Assembly (NCBI GenBank): GCA_039000515.1 | Contig: JBCFYV010000012.1 | Location: 40,189,429 to 40,253,428 of the forward strand | Direction of reading: 5' to 3' | Length of the DNA: 64,000 bases | Source: Timema cristinae | Lineage: Eukaryota > Arthropoda > Insecta > Phasmatodea > Timematidae | Shown here: in pieces, positions 35,840 to 47,632 of the stretch | How positions within the stretch are numbered: position 1 is the first letter of the stretch | Layout: the number at the start of each line of letters is the position of its first letter | Notes under the pieces: generated by a model | Seen by the model: only the letters and a program-made list of their open reading frames with translations | Told to the model about the DNA's origin: nothing | Database searches by the model: none | Position numbers and translations under genes: made by a program

Positions 35840-36735
35840 CTAGTTTTAGTTCTTTTCTACGACTGGAGATGTAGTAAGTGGATGTGTTAGGACGCACCCT
35901 GTCGCCATTCATGTAAAATATCTTTCTAGAATGCATGTTGGCGTTATCTGATCCCATCCAGCCACGGTGAGTAAGATTTGAAGCATATTATTCCTGAATC
36001 TATTAGCTTTAATTATCTTCTTTGGATTCGACTATTTTAAGTTTAGTATTTTTATGCAGATTAGTATTATTAAAATCCTTTGTAGTATTTTCTATTGAGA
36101 GCACGTGGATCATATACGAAACCATCCAGTCATTAACAGTAGGTTTTGAAGGATATTATTATTAAATATTTCAAATTTAATCCTCTTCTTTGGATTTTGC
36201 CAATATAATTATTATAGCTTCGTATTTTTACGTAACCTAATTGTGTAGGTGTCAACTCTACATGGTTGACACGCTGAAACCGGTGTATCGATGATGTTGA
36301 TATTTATTTAGGTTTAGATTAAATGTCTTTTAGAATTTTATTTTTAATAAGTGAGGCTTCTTTAATTCTTTTAACTCTCAATTATTATTTATATAAAAAA
36401 ATATTTATATGAACCTCCCAGATAGGTTTTATTTTTAATTAAACTAGATTGAAATGTGTATTTAAAGTTTAACTTTGCAATAGTAAATAAATAATGTTGT
36501 TTTACAAACATTTGAATATTGTGTGTAATTCTTGATAATGTTTGTTTTGTAAGTATAGTAGTATTTTTTAACAAAATAAATGAAAATGCTTTAAATAATT
36601 AACAACGTGTAGTAGTACGTGGTACATTTTGTACTCTGCACGTCATACTGCTATTTCTGGATATAAACCCTTTTAACTCATTTAATCAACTAAACAAGTA
36701 GAGATAACTATGAAGATATTCAACAGAATTTTACT
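35840..36735. other. Noncoding block
   Basis: It starts moderately GC-rich, possibly a continuation of the retroelement-like block, and becomes AT-rich after about 36000. No ORF or domain is recognised. Confidence 0.5.
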
Positions 36736-36985
36736 GACTCGCTTCAATGGCCACATTGTCTATGGCACTACTTTTGCAATAAACTAAATTCTGTTGGTGG
36801 TAAGATAGTGGTTTGATCCCGGTTGGTTGTACTGAGGGTGATTTTTCCTAGATGGTTTCCTACTATCTCAAGGAAAATGTGGTTATACTTTCTCTAAATG
36901 CAACTTCCTCATCTCTAACCCATTAGCGTAATTAGTACAAAAGCGTACAACCTAAATTAAGAGTAATACTTGGTGCTAAAAAATA
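36736..36985 (+). repeat. SINE family A, near full length
   Basis: Plus strand. Head CGCTTCAATGGCCACATTG, B-box area GGTTTGATCCCGG, GGTTGTACTGAGGGTG, the TTTTTCCTAGATGGTTTCC linker, CTCTAACCCATTAGCGTAAT, and tail with GTAATACTTGGTGCTAAAAAA. It is a good copy, although the tail's hairpin is diverged. Confidence 0.85.
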
Positions 36986-37119
36986 AAGCATTTGATTGGA
37001 TATGGGATGAAAACTCCATACTAAAGAAAACTCCCAGTGCAATAGTGAATGTTTGAAATCATCCCTACTTTGTCAGAATTATGTATTCAAACCACTACAC
37101 CAATCAGTGTACTTGTGTG

Positions 37120-37345
37120 CGTGCACCTACTTACGTGCAGGCCATATTCATATTAACATTAATTGGTAGGGATAAGTATGCTAGACTTGAAAGGAAATGT
37201 ACCCTCATTTGCGAGAAGAGATAGTGGTAAACCGTTAAGGAAAACTTACCAATACATCTGACCGGAGTTCGAGCCCTAGCCTCCCTGTTACCGACAAACC
37301 AGATTAGACGAGCTTGATATCTAGTCCGCGTGCCCATCCAAGCGT
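37120..37345 (-). repeat. SINE family A copy
   Basis: Minus strand. Body (CCTCATTTGCGAGAAGAGATAG), AAACCGTTAAGGAAAACTTACC, B-box complement (GGAGTTCGAGCCCTAGC) and head are clear. The 3' tail is poor. Confidence 0.8.
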
Positions 37346-37350
37346 TTGCT

Positions 37351-37394
<44 letters not shown>

Positions 37395-37400
37395 CTATTT
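37345..37400. repeat. (TA)n microsatellite
   Basis: This is a nearly pure run of about 20 TA units. Confidence 0.9.
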
Positions 37401-37516
37401 ATCACATTAATTTCGTAGTACCTAGCCTATTTTGGAGAATAACATATTGGTAAAATAATATAGGCTGATTCAAACAATTATTTTTGTCAAAATATATAAA
37501 ACGATAATTTTTACAG

Positions 37517-37972
37517 GTTGCTTTCTATGGATGTGAAACGTGGTAGGCATACCTTATCTTACAAGACGAAAAATAAATTGGGGTTCTCAAAAACAGGGTT
37601 CTTCGAAAGATATTTGGTCCTAAAGGGATGCGAATATCTGGGGTGGAGTAGGTTATATAATGATGACTACATACCCTGTACTCATAACAATACATTGTTA
37701 GGAAAATAATTTATCGTCGATTACGTTGGTCAGGACATACAGCGCGAATGGAAGATTCTAGAACCTGGTTCAAGGTACTGATTGACAAACCCATTGGGAA
37801 AATACCATTGGGACGCAGATGGGAGGATAACGTTAGAATGGACCTGAAAGTGATGGGGTGTAATGGGGTGGACTGGATAGAGCTAGCCCAAAATTGAGCT
37901 AGATGGAGTACTTTTGTAAATGTGGCAATGAACTTTTGAGCTCATAATGCCATAGAGTTAGGGAATAAAAAC
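37517..37972 (+). pseudogene. LINE ORF2 C-terminal remnant
   Basis: Conceptual translation in changing frames gives the conserved end of a non-LTR retrotransposon reverse transcriptase. AFYGCETW is at about 37520-37545, RVLRKIFGPKG at about 37597-37630, then RRLRWSGHTARMEDSR at about 37710-37755. PLGRRWEDNVRMDL is at about 37805-37850 and WIELAQ at about 37873. The CETW, LRWxGHxxRM and GRxxxRWxDxxxxDL blocks are diagnostic of this region in RTE/Jockey/I-type LINEs. It is 5' truncated, frameshifted and ends near 37972 without an obvious poly-A. Clade cannot be set without the palm domain. Confidence 0.85.
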
Positions 37973-37974
37973 TA

Positions 37975-39410
37975 GGTCTACACATTATTTGATTATATTA
38001 AAATTTAAAACCAATCATATTCTTTACGCAAACACAGTATATATTAAGTTAAAAATAAAGGTCCACTGTGACGCCAGCTTTTGAAAACCATTTAAAAATA
38101 AAACTGTTATTTTATTTAACGTGAAGAACCAGATTTTAAAATTAGATTTTAATCAATTGAAAAAGAACTACACGTCTTTCGGATTTTACCCATACGAGAA
38201 AGATGAAGATTGCTTGTGCTAATATCCAAGACATTTTATTAATGGTCAAGAATAGTTTGGACAGACAAATATCTTAAATTATAAATTTGTAAATTGGCCT
38301 ATCCAATTTGAAATACGTAGACCTAACACAAGAGAACAATTTATTTTATGTAATGTTTTGTAGAAATTTAGTGGTGACATCTACCAACTGACACGTCGTA
38401 AATCATTTGGCAAAAATTCAATTTGTAAAGAGGAAACGGACTGTTACGCGTACTTGGATGATCTCGGAACCAATTTGAAAATTGGAGCCAATTTTATTTG
38501 TTTACAAAAATTAACAAAAACGTTACAAATAATCGCACTTATTTTATGTTATTCCCTATTATTTACATGTACAAGTATTTAAAAAATTAATGGTATGAAA
38601 TACTCTTGCATTCTCTATTATTTATTCTATTATAGCTTGTAACAAAATTCTCAAAAGTCGTTTATCAATAAACTACTAATTAGCATGTTTTCTTGATAAA
38701 AAAAATAGCTTATTTGTTTGTCTTTTGTATTTGTAATTCTTTCGTGTGAAACACTTCATGTTTAAATTTTGAACATAATTCTTAATAGCTAATTTTTATA
38801 TGAAATTTTCAAAAATTGGTCATATTTATTCCTGATAACTGAATCAAATTCATATAAATGAAAAATTAAAACCAGGTCACGTGTTCAACTCCCGCGTTCA
38901 GGTGTTATCTGGTTGTCATTTTTCATTTAGTTTAATTTTAATTTACAATTATAACTAAACCCATCAAACCATTTTATATTAACCCCAGATACACAAACAT
39001 ACAGACAGAAGGCGTCAGAATTATATGATATACTTTTTGAGTTCAGAGACATAAAACGTAAAGTTCTATCATAATCTCGGGCACAAAATGTTCACGATTT
39101 TAAAAAATTATCCATATGTGTAAGTGAAAACTGTGATTAGAAAAGAATATTTACAGTTATATGCTCTATTATTATACATCACACTAAAATTTGAACATAG
39201 ACAAAGAATGACAGTAAAATCTTATAGTATAGCCCTAAGAAAATCGCGACAATAATAAAGTAAATTGAATTAATTTATTAATACATTATAATTTTCGGGG
39301 TTACATCTGAGCTCTACAGAGGTACTTTCTCTTACAGGCCAGGTCTGATATCAAAAAGTCAACAAGCCAGGTATAATAATTGGATCCATTAAGAATACAA
39401 TATTTTGTCC
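37975..39410. other. AT-rich noncoding block
   Basis: No gene or repeat family is recognised here. Confidence 0.45.
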
Positions 39411-39411
39411 T

Positions 39412-39590
39412 CTTCAGTGGGAATGCGAGCTGAACGTCAAGATCATCTAGTTTGGCTTGCTATTGCGTAGAGGTTGGGCTCAAATTCCAGCATGGCTTAC
39501 TAAGTTTTGTTTTTACTAAATGTTGTTACCTCTCTACCTTCACGCGAATTTGTTTAGGCCTATATACCATTTTAATGTTTGGTTCTTACT
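39412..39590 (+). repeat. SINE family A copy, degraded
   Basis: Plus strand. Head (CTTCAGTGGGAATGCGAGC), B-box area GGGCTCAAATTCC, and the CTCTACCTTCACGCGAATTTG body are present. The tail is not clear. Confidence 0.6.
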
Positions 39591-39649
39591 GAGTAAGTTT
39601 AATCACCTTTTATGACTCATTCAACCAGGATATACAGAATTATTCTAGT

Positions 39650-39830
39650 TTGAGAGGTGGGGGTATGAAAAAGAAAAAAAAAAGAAATGTACCCGAATTT
39701 GCATGAGGAGAGCGGAAAAGGAACACTCTCAGTACGTACGATTGATAATCGAGCCCTGATCACACCATCATCGGTAATCAGTCTATTGTGAAAGTAACAC
39801 CTTAGACCATGTGGCCACGGAGGTGGGCTG
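39650..39830 (-). repeat. SINE family A copy
   Basis: Minus strand. Body (CGAATTTGCATGAGGAGAGCGG), CTCTCAGTACGTACGATTG, B-box area AATCGAGCCCTG, and head ACCATGTGGCCACGGAGGTGGG. It lies next to the previous copy in the opposite orientation. Confidence 0.75.
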
Positions 39831-39834
39831 TATT

Positions 39835-40725
39835 CAATTATACAGAAACATTTTCCACTCACATTTCCATAATGACACACAATAGACCCTAGGGAATAGA
39901 TCCTATTATACTAGTGTCTAAGTAGGGCGACGATTGTTAAATATTTGAAAACACTGAATTAAACCAAACAGGGAACCTGCGTTCGTCAGATGGAGCTAAT
40001 CATTCAGTGACTACGGGGAAAAGCAGCTTTATAATTAATGGACATAATGTTGGCTACGTGTTCATCCTGCATAGTGTAAATAGGAATCCTTAATGTCCTA
40101 AGGGTGCATGCCATTCGCATACCACCCCTCCCTTTAGCGTGGTATTCAAGATATGAAGGCTGAATGCTACCGCATAATCTATCTATTGTTTACGTAAAGT
40201 GGTATGTGAGGGTGATTATTAAGACAGAGATGAACTGATAACTATTATTGAGAGGTTATGTTGGCGAGCCAAAGCTTGCTAAGGAGCTTTTATTTAATTA
40301 ATTAGTAGGGTTAATTATTAATATTATTATCATCTGTATCACCACTATCTTATTATTACTAGCCTGCTTTATGTCACCGCCTACTTGAAGGGAAATATCC
40401 TCTCAATGCAATATTTCTTATGACAAAAGCAGCTATAAAAATTCAAAGCCACAAGAACAATGCTCAATAATCTTAAAATGATCAGATATTGATCAATTAA
40501 AACATGACTTTAATTGATTGAGGAAGGATAAAGCTCTGTTTCTAAAAATTTACTTTTATCTTAGAACAATGGCATCTCGTATTAATCGGAGTTGAAAACG
40601 AGTTGATTCTTGTTTCATACAATTTTCTTAAAACTATATAATAGGTTTTATTTAATGAGGACATATCGATATTATTTGGCTCCATTTTAGATTGACCCAT
40701 ATTTTTAAATAACCACTTTCTATGT
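39835..40725. other. Noncoding block
   Basis: No gene is recognised. The stretch 40080-40200 is locally less AT-rich, with no repeat match in this window. Confidence 0.45.
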
Positions 40726-40729
40726 ATAT

Positions 40730-43700
40730 TTGGGTACTGAACGTCTGAAACGCATCTCAGGGTTAGATTGGCAGCCCCCTAACTTGAAGTTTCTAAAGTT
40801 AAACATTTTAATGATTTTGATAAAAAAATCATATCTAGGCCATTTTTAACATTACAAACGAAATGGCATATCTCATTTTTCTGGTAAAACTACTTGGAGA
40901 ATATTTTACATAAGCGGATATCTCCCATTTTGATCTTATCTACGCAATTATTTGTTATATGAAATAATTTATCATTGAAACGCTATATATAGCACTATTA
41001 AAAAAAATACACTTTTAATTGAAGTATTATACTACTATAAAGCCACATGGCTGACTCAATCACTAACTTTAATGTTTACCTACTTACAGATGAGCTATAA
41101 ACTTGAAATATGTCAAATTTATAGCTTTTAGCCTGTGTTTGACGGGAAAATTTCAAAAAGTCAAAAATATTAAATTTTTAACCCACCAAAAAACTCAAAG
41201 TTAGAGGAATTTTAAAATCGGTGCGGACCTTTCTTTGGAGGTCGCTTGTGGCTAAACGGTAAGACATATAAAAAACGGCTCTGTAATTACATTAGTTTAA
41301 ATCCACTTGCAAAGAAAACGCAAAGCAAATATTTTTGTAGAACCAATATTTTCTATTGGATCTATTGGAAAACATATTTTTAAAATTTAGGTCTGGGAAA
41401 TTTGGAGTTATGAATTGCTCTTTGGTGAACACTGATAACACTTTTTTTCAATTTGTTTCTGTAAAAGTGTATGTATTTTCCATTATTCTCCTTGGTGGAA
41501 TATGATGCGCTTATTTCCTTCTTGTTTCTTTATCATTGTAAGTGATTTAATTTCAGATAGCTTAAGAGTTTTAAGTAAAATATCTTCATTTTATAAAAGG
41601 CGTAAGAAAAAGAAGTCTGTGCGTTGTACCGTATTATTTATTACTAAATATAGTAGTCCGCATTAGTTGTGTTATGTATCAAAGTTTAAATACTCATTCA
41701 TAGACATAATAAAAATCTACATTATATTAAGAAATCAAAAATATTTCTTCAGCTACAACTTTATAAATATTTCATACCTTTCTTCACTTTGTATTAATTC
41801 TCTAGATATGTTTCTAAAACAGTAGACTCTACTCTTATCATGCCAACCATCTTATATTTATTTTCTCTCAACACCTCGGAGGGAAAGTATTGTGATCATC
41901 AAAAAATTAGAGCTCATGATTTTGATAAATCCTGACCCCCTGAAACCAGAAAAGTTGTTTTCTTGATGCCTTATATCTGTCTGTCTGTATCTATGGCTAA
42001 AACCGAAACTAATTTACTGATTGGGCTATAGCTTGGTATATGGGGGTGTTCACAAGGTTCTCTTGAGGTATTTTTGGGATTAGATGGCCAACCCTAAACT
42101 TAAGCGCAATCTACCGAAAGGCAAAAAGAGAAAAAAATCGAGTTCCTCGAAATTTGTTTTAAGGATTTTGATTACATTTTATATCTAGAATCTGTTTATT
42201 ATTATAAACAAGATGGAAACCATCATTTTCTCATGAAAACTACTTTGAGGCTAATTTACATGAGGGATGTTTTCCAATTTTCATCATTTCTCCGCCACTA
42301 TTTGATAAATGAATATATTATCATAGTAAAGTTGTAGTACTATTAAAGGTACAAATATTTTATTTGAAATATATTTTTTTAATACCAATAATCTCTGAGC
42401 TATAATAAAAATATATATTTTTTAATTTAGGTCTTTGAAAATGAATTTGATTCTTATGGTCTTTGGTGGGCAAATATATTTATCTTTCTCAATTTGTCTG
42501 TGTGGTCCTAGTTCCCAAAGCCATAGCGTGAGTAAGTAATCTTATTTATAATTTGATAAGCTTATTTTCGGTAATATTAATTATGAAGAAGTGGATAAAC
42601 AGATTTTGACAAACGACCATTCATATTAACTACTAGGAGTCAAGGGTTTCGGGAAATGTACTAGTATCCCACGAAAGCCCGACTATCACAAAGAATTTTC
42701 AGTTTTCATCATTTGTTTAATCACCATGGAATCCATTATTTTCTGCCTTTTATGAATGGTTATAAATCTCTAAATAAAATATATCTCTTTGGCTAAAAAT
42801 TAATAACTAAATCTTTATTAATTGTTGGTTCGAAAACATCACAAATTTCTCTTTGGATGATTTTTTCTCTTTGAATGCTGGTCATAACACATCTAAATTG
42901 AGATGTCTGAACAGGGAAAACATTAATTTTTTTGTTGGAATGTTGTGGTCGTTAATTCACATTTAAATCAATCACATTGAGCATAATTCGAAAATTAAAA
43001 AGTTAAGTTGTTAAATTCATGAAAATTTGTCTACGTTTAGCTTAACGCAGTATAAAGTGATGTTTAAATATGTTTTGATATTAATTATTTACTCAAAAAC
43101 GATAAAATAATATTGAATAATATTTAAAAAAATAGCCATTTTAACTGTCTAAGTATGAGTTTTGGTGTTCATTTTTTCCAAATAATGGGTTTTGACGTTC
43201 ATTTTATTAAAATATTCTCACAAATGACGTCTCATTTTAAATGTTAGGGATCCAGGATATTGGGAAAAATGGTAGTTTTCAACGATACTATGATTTTTCA
43301 CAGATAATTTTCAACTTTTCATCTTTGTTGACATCACCATGAAAACCTGTATTAATTTTGTGCAAGATTATGTAGCGTAAATAAAATACTTCTCTCTGGT
43401 TAGAAATAATACCTCAACCCTTACTTTAGTGGTGTGGTACAACAAATAGAAATTCACTGCCATTATGTGCATATTTATCAAGAAAACTGATATTAGGATT
43501 GTTTTTTGTATTGTTGATTTTCATCCTTCATTTTCTTTGTCATTAAATATTTGCCTCTGCTCTTATACATAGATCGATAAGACCATTTCCAATAATTGAA
43601 ATTGCACGAAAATGACTTAACCGAATTTGACAAACGACAGCTCATTTTTAAGGTTAGGGAATCAAGATGTCGCCAAAAATAGTAGTTTCCAACGAAAACA

Positions 43701-44110
43701 TTATTTTACAAAAAAATTTCAGCGTTTAATGCTTTGTTTACATCTCCATGGAAACCCTGGTTTGTGTTAGGTTGAATTTCATTAAATAAAATATTGCTCT
43801 TAGGTCAAAAATAATAACAGCTCAATTATTACTTGAGTGGTTTGGTGCAATGAATAGGTAGAGAGCTGGGAGAGGGGTCATTTAAAGTTCTTATCGTGGC
43901 ATGAAGGGGGAAAATATATGTTTTGATTCAGATAAAATAATAAAAAGTTTACAATTCATTTTAGTGCAAAAGTCTGCAGCCATTTCTGCAACGCTCCAAT
44001 AGTACTGTATATTAGTCCATTTATGATCTTTGGTGAAGTGTTTCTACACCATTGTATAGACCTATTGATTCGTTTCACAAATCTTACGAGTTTTTTTAGT
44101 AATTTTTTTA
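40730..44110. repeat. Long diverged repeat with internal duplication
   Basis: Two diverged copies of one long unit are offset by about 1.3 kb, seen at 40730-41480 and 42020-42510. Shared landmarks include GGGTTAGATTGGC, an AAAACTACTTGGAGAATATTTTACAT-like segment, and CTTTGGTG near 41415 and 42457. A different sub-unit occurs three times, at about 42610-42840, 43220-43460 and 43628-43870 (ACAAACGAC.., TAGTAGTTT.CAACGA, CACCATGGAAACC, TAAATAAAATAT). A related segment lies on the minus strand at about 61600-62430. No ORF survives. It could be a decayed large transposon or a satellite; I cannot tell which. Confidence 0.6.
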
Positions 44111-44523
44111 AAGATAAAAGTGAGAAAAAGTCTCTACGGTGTGCGTACTATTTATTTTAATTTAATTGAAGATGTTCTTTACAAAGCCTATATATAACCT
44201 CTCGTCAGGATTGTAGGACTGTCGATTAACACCGGCTTCACTATGTTTTGATTAGCACCAAGCTTGATTATGTAAGTGTTGCTTGGGACTACATCTTTTT
44301 AGCTTACACATTCATACTTGAAATAGTTATGCCATTAATTCATTTGTTTTAAAATTTGTAGTTAATTTAAGGGATAAGAGATTAGGAGAGTATGACTAGG
44401 TACACACTATGTGTACACTATGGCATGTCACATTAGCTCGTATTGATAAGCACTGGCTTGAAAAATGTTCCCACTTTTAGTTGTTCTCCATTTTCAAACA
44501 AAATATTGTATAAATTAGTGATA

Positions 44524-44585
44524 CGATGCAATACGGATAGGTGTGTGCCAGCATTAATATTCATACCAAGCCAACACGATTAAAT
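44524..44585 (-). repeat. Single copy of the 63-kb array unit
   Basis: Read on the minus strand, this segment has GTTGGCTTGGTATGAATATT, GCACACACCTATCCGTATTG and CATCGTATC. That is the same order as the tandem units at 63200-63480. It is an isolated, dispersed unit, about 19 kb from the array and inverted relative to it. Confidence 0.7.
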
Positions 44586-44699
44586 ACGAACATTTAAGAA
44601 CACTAAGAGGTTCTTGTCTTGATACCTATATCCTATGTGGATGCAGTTTTACAACATTTATATCATTATAGCTCAAGATAGTAACTGTGTCAATCTCGT

Positions 44700-44885
44700 C
44701 TTGTCTGATGTTATGGAAAGGCTAGAGCTCAAATCCTGACTAAATGTACGAAGGTGTTTCTTTTTATGTTTCCCACCATACTTACTTGAAAATGTGGACG
44801 CATTTCATTTAACTTTTAATTTAGAATTCTCCTATCAGTGTACTGTGATTATTAGTATTGTTTGAAGAGGGCATTAAGACGTAGA
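44700..44885 (+). repeat. SINE family A fragment
   Basis: Plus strand. The head's second part, the B-box area GAGCTCAAATCCTG, and a ACTTGAAAATGTGGACGCA body are recognisable. The end is degraded. Confidence 0.5.
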
Positions 44886-44914
44886 GTACGGGAAGATATA
44901 CACGCCGGTGATTA

Positions 44915-45062
44915 CATCGTATGAGATGCCATATTTATGGGGAGTAAGAGGTCGAGTTTTGATTCTCATTAGGGTGAACTTTTTTTCCATGTGGGAATCA
45001 ATCGTTGTGGTTGTACAATCACTCTATCGCGTTAATGTGAGTGCATTTCCTATAAATAACCT
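44915..45062 (+). repeat. SINE family A fragment
   Basis: Plus strand. GGGAGTAAGAGGTCGAG with a B-box-like GTTTTGATTCTC, then CATTAGGGTGAAC and GTGAGTGCATTTCC. It lies just upstream of a fuller copy in the same orientation. The 119-codon open frame at 44908-45267 runs through both SINEs and is not a gene. Confidence 0.55.
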
Positions 45063-45069
45063 GTCTCAT

Positions 45070-45318
45070 ACCCGCATTGGTGGTCACGTGGCTTATCATA
45101 TAACACTCGTATTGGATTGGTTTCCTGTGATGGAGATATTGAGTTCGAATCCCTGTCGAGTGTACAAGGAGCTAGGGGGAGTTCCTAAATGGTGTCCCAG
45201 TCTCCCACCACTCAAATGCAGGTATACTACCTCTAAATCTCTTAACGTTCCCTCTCTTATCTATTAGCATAGTTAATGTATGAGAACAGCCTGAATGGGT
45301 ACTAAGACAGGGGGAAAA
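45070..45318 (+). repeat. SINE family A, near full length
   Basis: Plus strand. Head GCATTGGTGGTCACGTGG, B box GAGTTCGAATCCC, GTCGAGTGTACAAGGAG, ACTCAAATGCAGGTATACTACC body, TCTATTAGCATAG, and tail CAGCCTGAATGGGTACTAAGACA. The family order is complete. Confidence 0.85.
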
Positions 45319-45571
45319 TAACAGTACAAACGTGCCTTGTCCCTTAGTTTAGATTAAGCCGTTAAGTTGGAAGTGTAGGGAACGCAAACTTAAGGACATT
45401 TTTTATAGCTAAAATTTTTTTGGTCAAAATTAAAAAAAATTGTTCCCGTAGAAATATTTTAATTTGATTCAAATGATGATATAAACAATAATTGTTTAAT
45501 ATCTGCTATTATCACAGCAGCCTTAGTTACTGTTGATGCCACCAGGTGACAACAGTTAAACTCTCTATTCT

Positions 45572-45748
45572 TACTGGAGAGTTGAATGTGGGGAATGCCA
45601 GGCCTCCACCGTGGTTCGGATTCCACGTTAAAAACTGTAGGTGCTCCATTTCATCTCACAATCACCCTACCACTACACATTAGTGTAAGTGCGTATAACC
45701 CGAACGGGTAGTAAGACGCGGTGCTAATAATAATAATACTGGAGAGTT
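45572..45748 (+). repeat. SINE family B, 5' truncated with TSD
   Basis: Insert at 45584-45736. It begins inside the family (GAATGTGGGGAATGCCAGG) and ends AACCCGAACGGGTAGTAAGACG plus a (AAT)n tail. It is bounded by identical TACTGGAGAGTT at 45572-45583 and 45737-45748. That proves a truncated retrotransposition event. Confidence 0.95.
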
Positions 45749-45749
45749 A

Positions 45750-46430
45750 TTTGATTTTTTGAATAATAAAATGTTTTCATAATATACAAACTGTTCCCTG
45801 CACTATCACCTTAACAGCACCTGTGTTAAACGTAATAAAAATAATATGCTATCATTTATATGTTTAATATTTATTATACTTATAATATATATTACTTAAT
45901 TCTCTTTGAGTTAGTTGAAAATTCATGTTTCAACACGGTGTTATAAAAATTTTTTCTATTTAATTTCCTTAGACCTCCCGGATTTTACTGATGTAAGTCC
46001 TTGTTGACTGATGGTCTGCACCCTGATATAAAGAAATGAAATAATAGAAATGACGTTATTCTGGCATGAAAGAATAAATTGCAACTTTGTTTGTAAACCA
46101 TCCCCGTAATGGAAGCAATTTGCTGCTCCGCAGTTTTAGAACTCGCCCTTGCTCGGTGTAAACTAATTACTTAAAGAAATTTTCTTTACTGACAAAAAAG
46201 AAACCCTTAGAAAAAGGCATAGGTGGTTAGTTATTTGTGCCAAAAGCACTTATATCTAGGGAACTAGGACAAGGAGAGTGTGATTCTCTATTTTTCTGGG
46301 ATAAATGAAACTATGATTATTTTATGGTTTATTTTATGTGATGAATTTTATGAAATATTTATCCAAAAAAGAGTTTTAAGAGATTAAATATATGCCCAGG
46401 GGACATTTTTACTCATATTGTTGAACACTG
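45750..46430. other. Noncoding block
   Basis: No gene or known repeat is recognised here. Confidence 0.45.
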
Positions 46431-46436
46431 AGCCCG

Positions 46437-46650
46437 CATACAAAGGCGCTACTGTCCTTTTGTCGGTTTACTAGATTCAAGGGAGAGGCTGGGGTTTGAA
46501 TCCCAGCTGGATACACTTGGGTTATTTTCAGAACATTTTTCCCCCTCTACCTCCACGAAAAGTCTGATGCACTTCCTTATAAACTCTACATTTCTTAACC
46601 ATAAGTGTAAATGTATGAATAGTCCAGATGGGTAATAAGAGGAGAAATAC
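46437..46650 (+). repeat. SINE family A copy
   Basis: Plus strand. Head (CGCTACTGTCCTTTTGTCGG), B box GGGTTTGAATCCC, AGCTGGATACACTTGGG, CTACCTCCACGAAAAG body and a TAGTCCAGATGGGTAATAAG tail. It is reasonably complete. Confidence 0.75.
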
Positions 46651-47114
46651 GAGAGTTGGGCTGGATAAGGGGGGAGGAGGGGGAAATGGGGGTGATGGTT
46701 CTTTATTCTATAACATTTAAACCAATTTTGATTCGAGTATTTTTTTAAACTAAATCTTTAATTTTCTGGCCTTAGAACTTGAATTCTAGTTTTTAAATTG
46801 TAGTTTCAGCACCAGTGTGTGATTTTAAATATTTCTTGGAATTTATTAAATATTAAAATAAGGAAAACCTACCTGTAAGTATTATTTGAAATATCTTTTC
46901 CCAACGAGTTGATTGTAGATAAAAGACCGATTATCTAGTTTTCTAAGGTATTATATTAGAACCTGGTTAATACAAACTAATTGAGACATACACTTGTTCA
47001 TGCTAGCGAAAATTCTAATTTTTAGGGCTTATAAGAGTGGGTCTACGGACACACATTTAGTGCACGTTCCCGTGAGTCCGTGGAGCTTACATTAAGTTTA
47101 CTGACGTATAGCAT

Positions 47115-47420
47115 CACTCTGCGGTCTGTTGGTCAGAGCTACTGGCTACAGATCCAGAGGTCATGGGTTTGATACCCAGTGCTTCCAAAATTTATTTTTG
47201 AAGCAAGAACTGGGTCAAACTCAGTCCCTTGAGGACAAATAAGGAGCTACTTGAATAAAGTAGCAGCAGCGTCGGTTTAGAAAACTGATATTAACGATTG
47301 GATGGCTCTTTGTGCTGACCACATGACACCCAATATACGTAAATAATGTCGCTACCATCGCTAACGGTGGCGGCCCCTAGATCAGAATAGTTCACTGGCA
47401 GGCCCACACCAAGGAGTTGT
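47115..47420 (+). repeat. SINE family C, best copy
   Basis: Plus strand. tRNA-like head CGGTCTGTTGGTCAGAGC with a B-box and T-arm-like GGGTTTGATACCC near 47165. Body: GCTTCCAAAATTTATTTTTG, TCAAACTCAGTCCC, ATTCAAATAAAGTAGC-like segment, AACTGATATTAACG, TGACCACATGACACCC, and TCGCTAACGGTGGCGG. It shows the fullest length of the family (about 300 bp). The tail differs from families A and B. Confidence 0.8.
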
Positions 47421-47632
47421 ATAGAACTTAATATATACTTACTTACTCTTTGGCATTAGGAACTCAAAGGTTCCTTACCGCACTAATAAAAGTACTCCAA
47501 ATTAACTTAATGTATACTGCAGTTTTAAATTTACAGTTTTTATTTTACAATACTGTAATTAATTTTAGTCAAATAGAAATACATTGAAATCACAGCTTGT
47601 ATATATAAAAAAGGATGTATTGTACCTATTTT

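Noticed and set aside
44908..45267. 119-codon ORF
   Set aside because: It runs through two adjacent family A SINEs.
47115..47200. Functional tRNA gene
   Set aside because: The boxes are tRNA-like, but the acceptor stem is not formed and the segment is the head of a SINE with other copies in the window.
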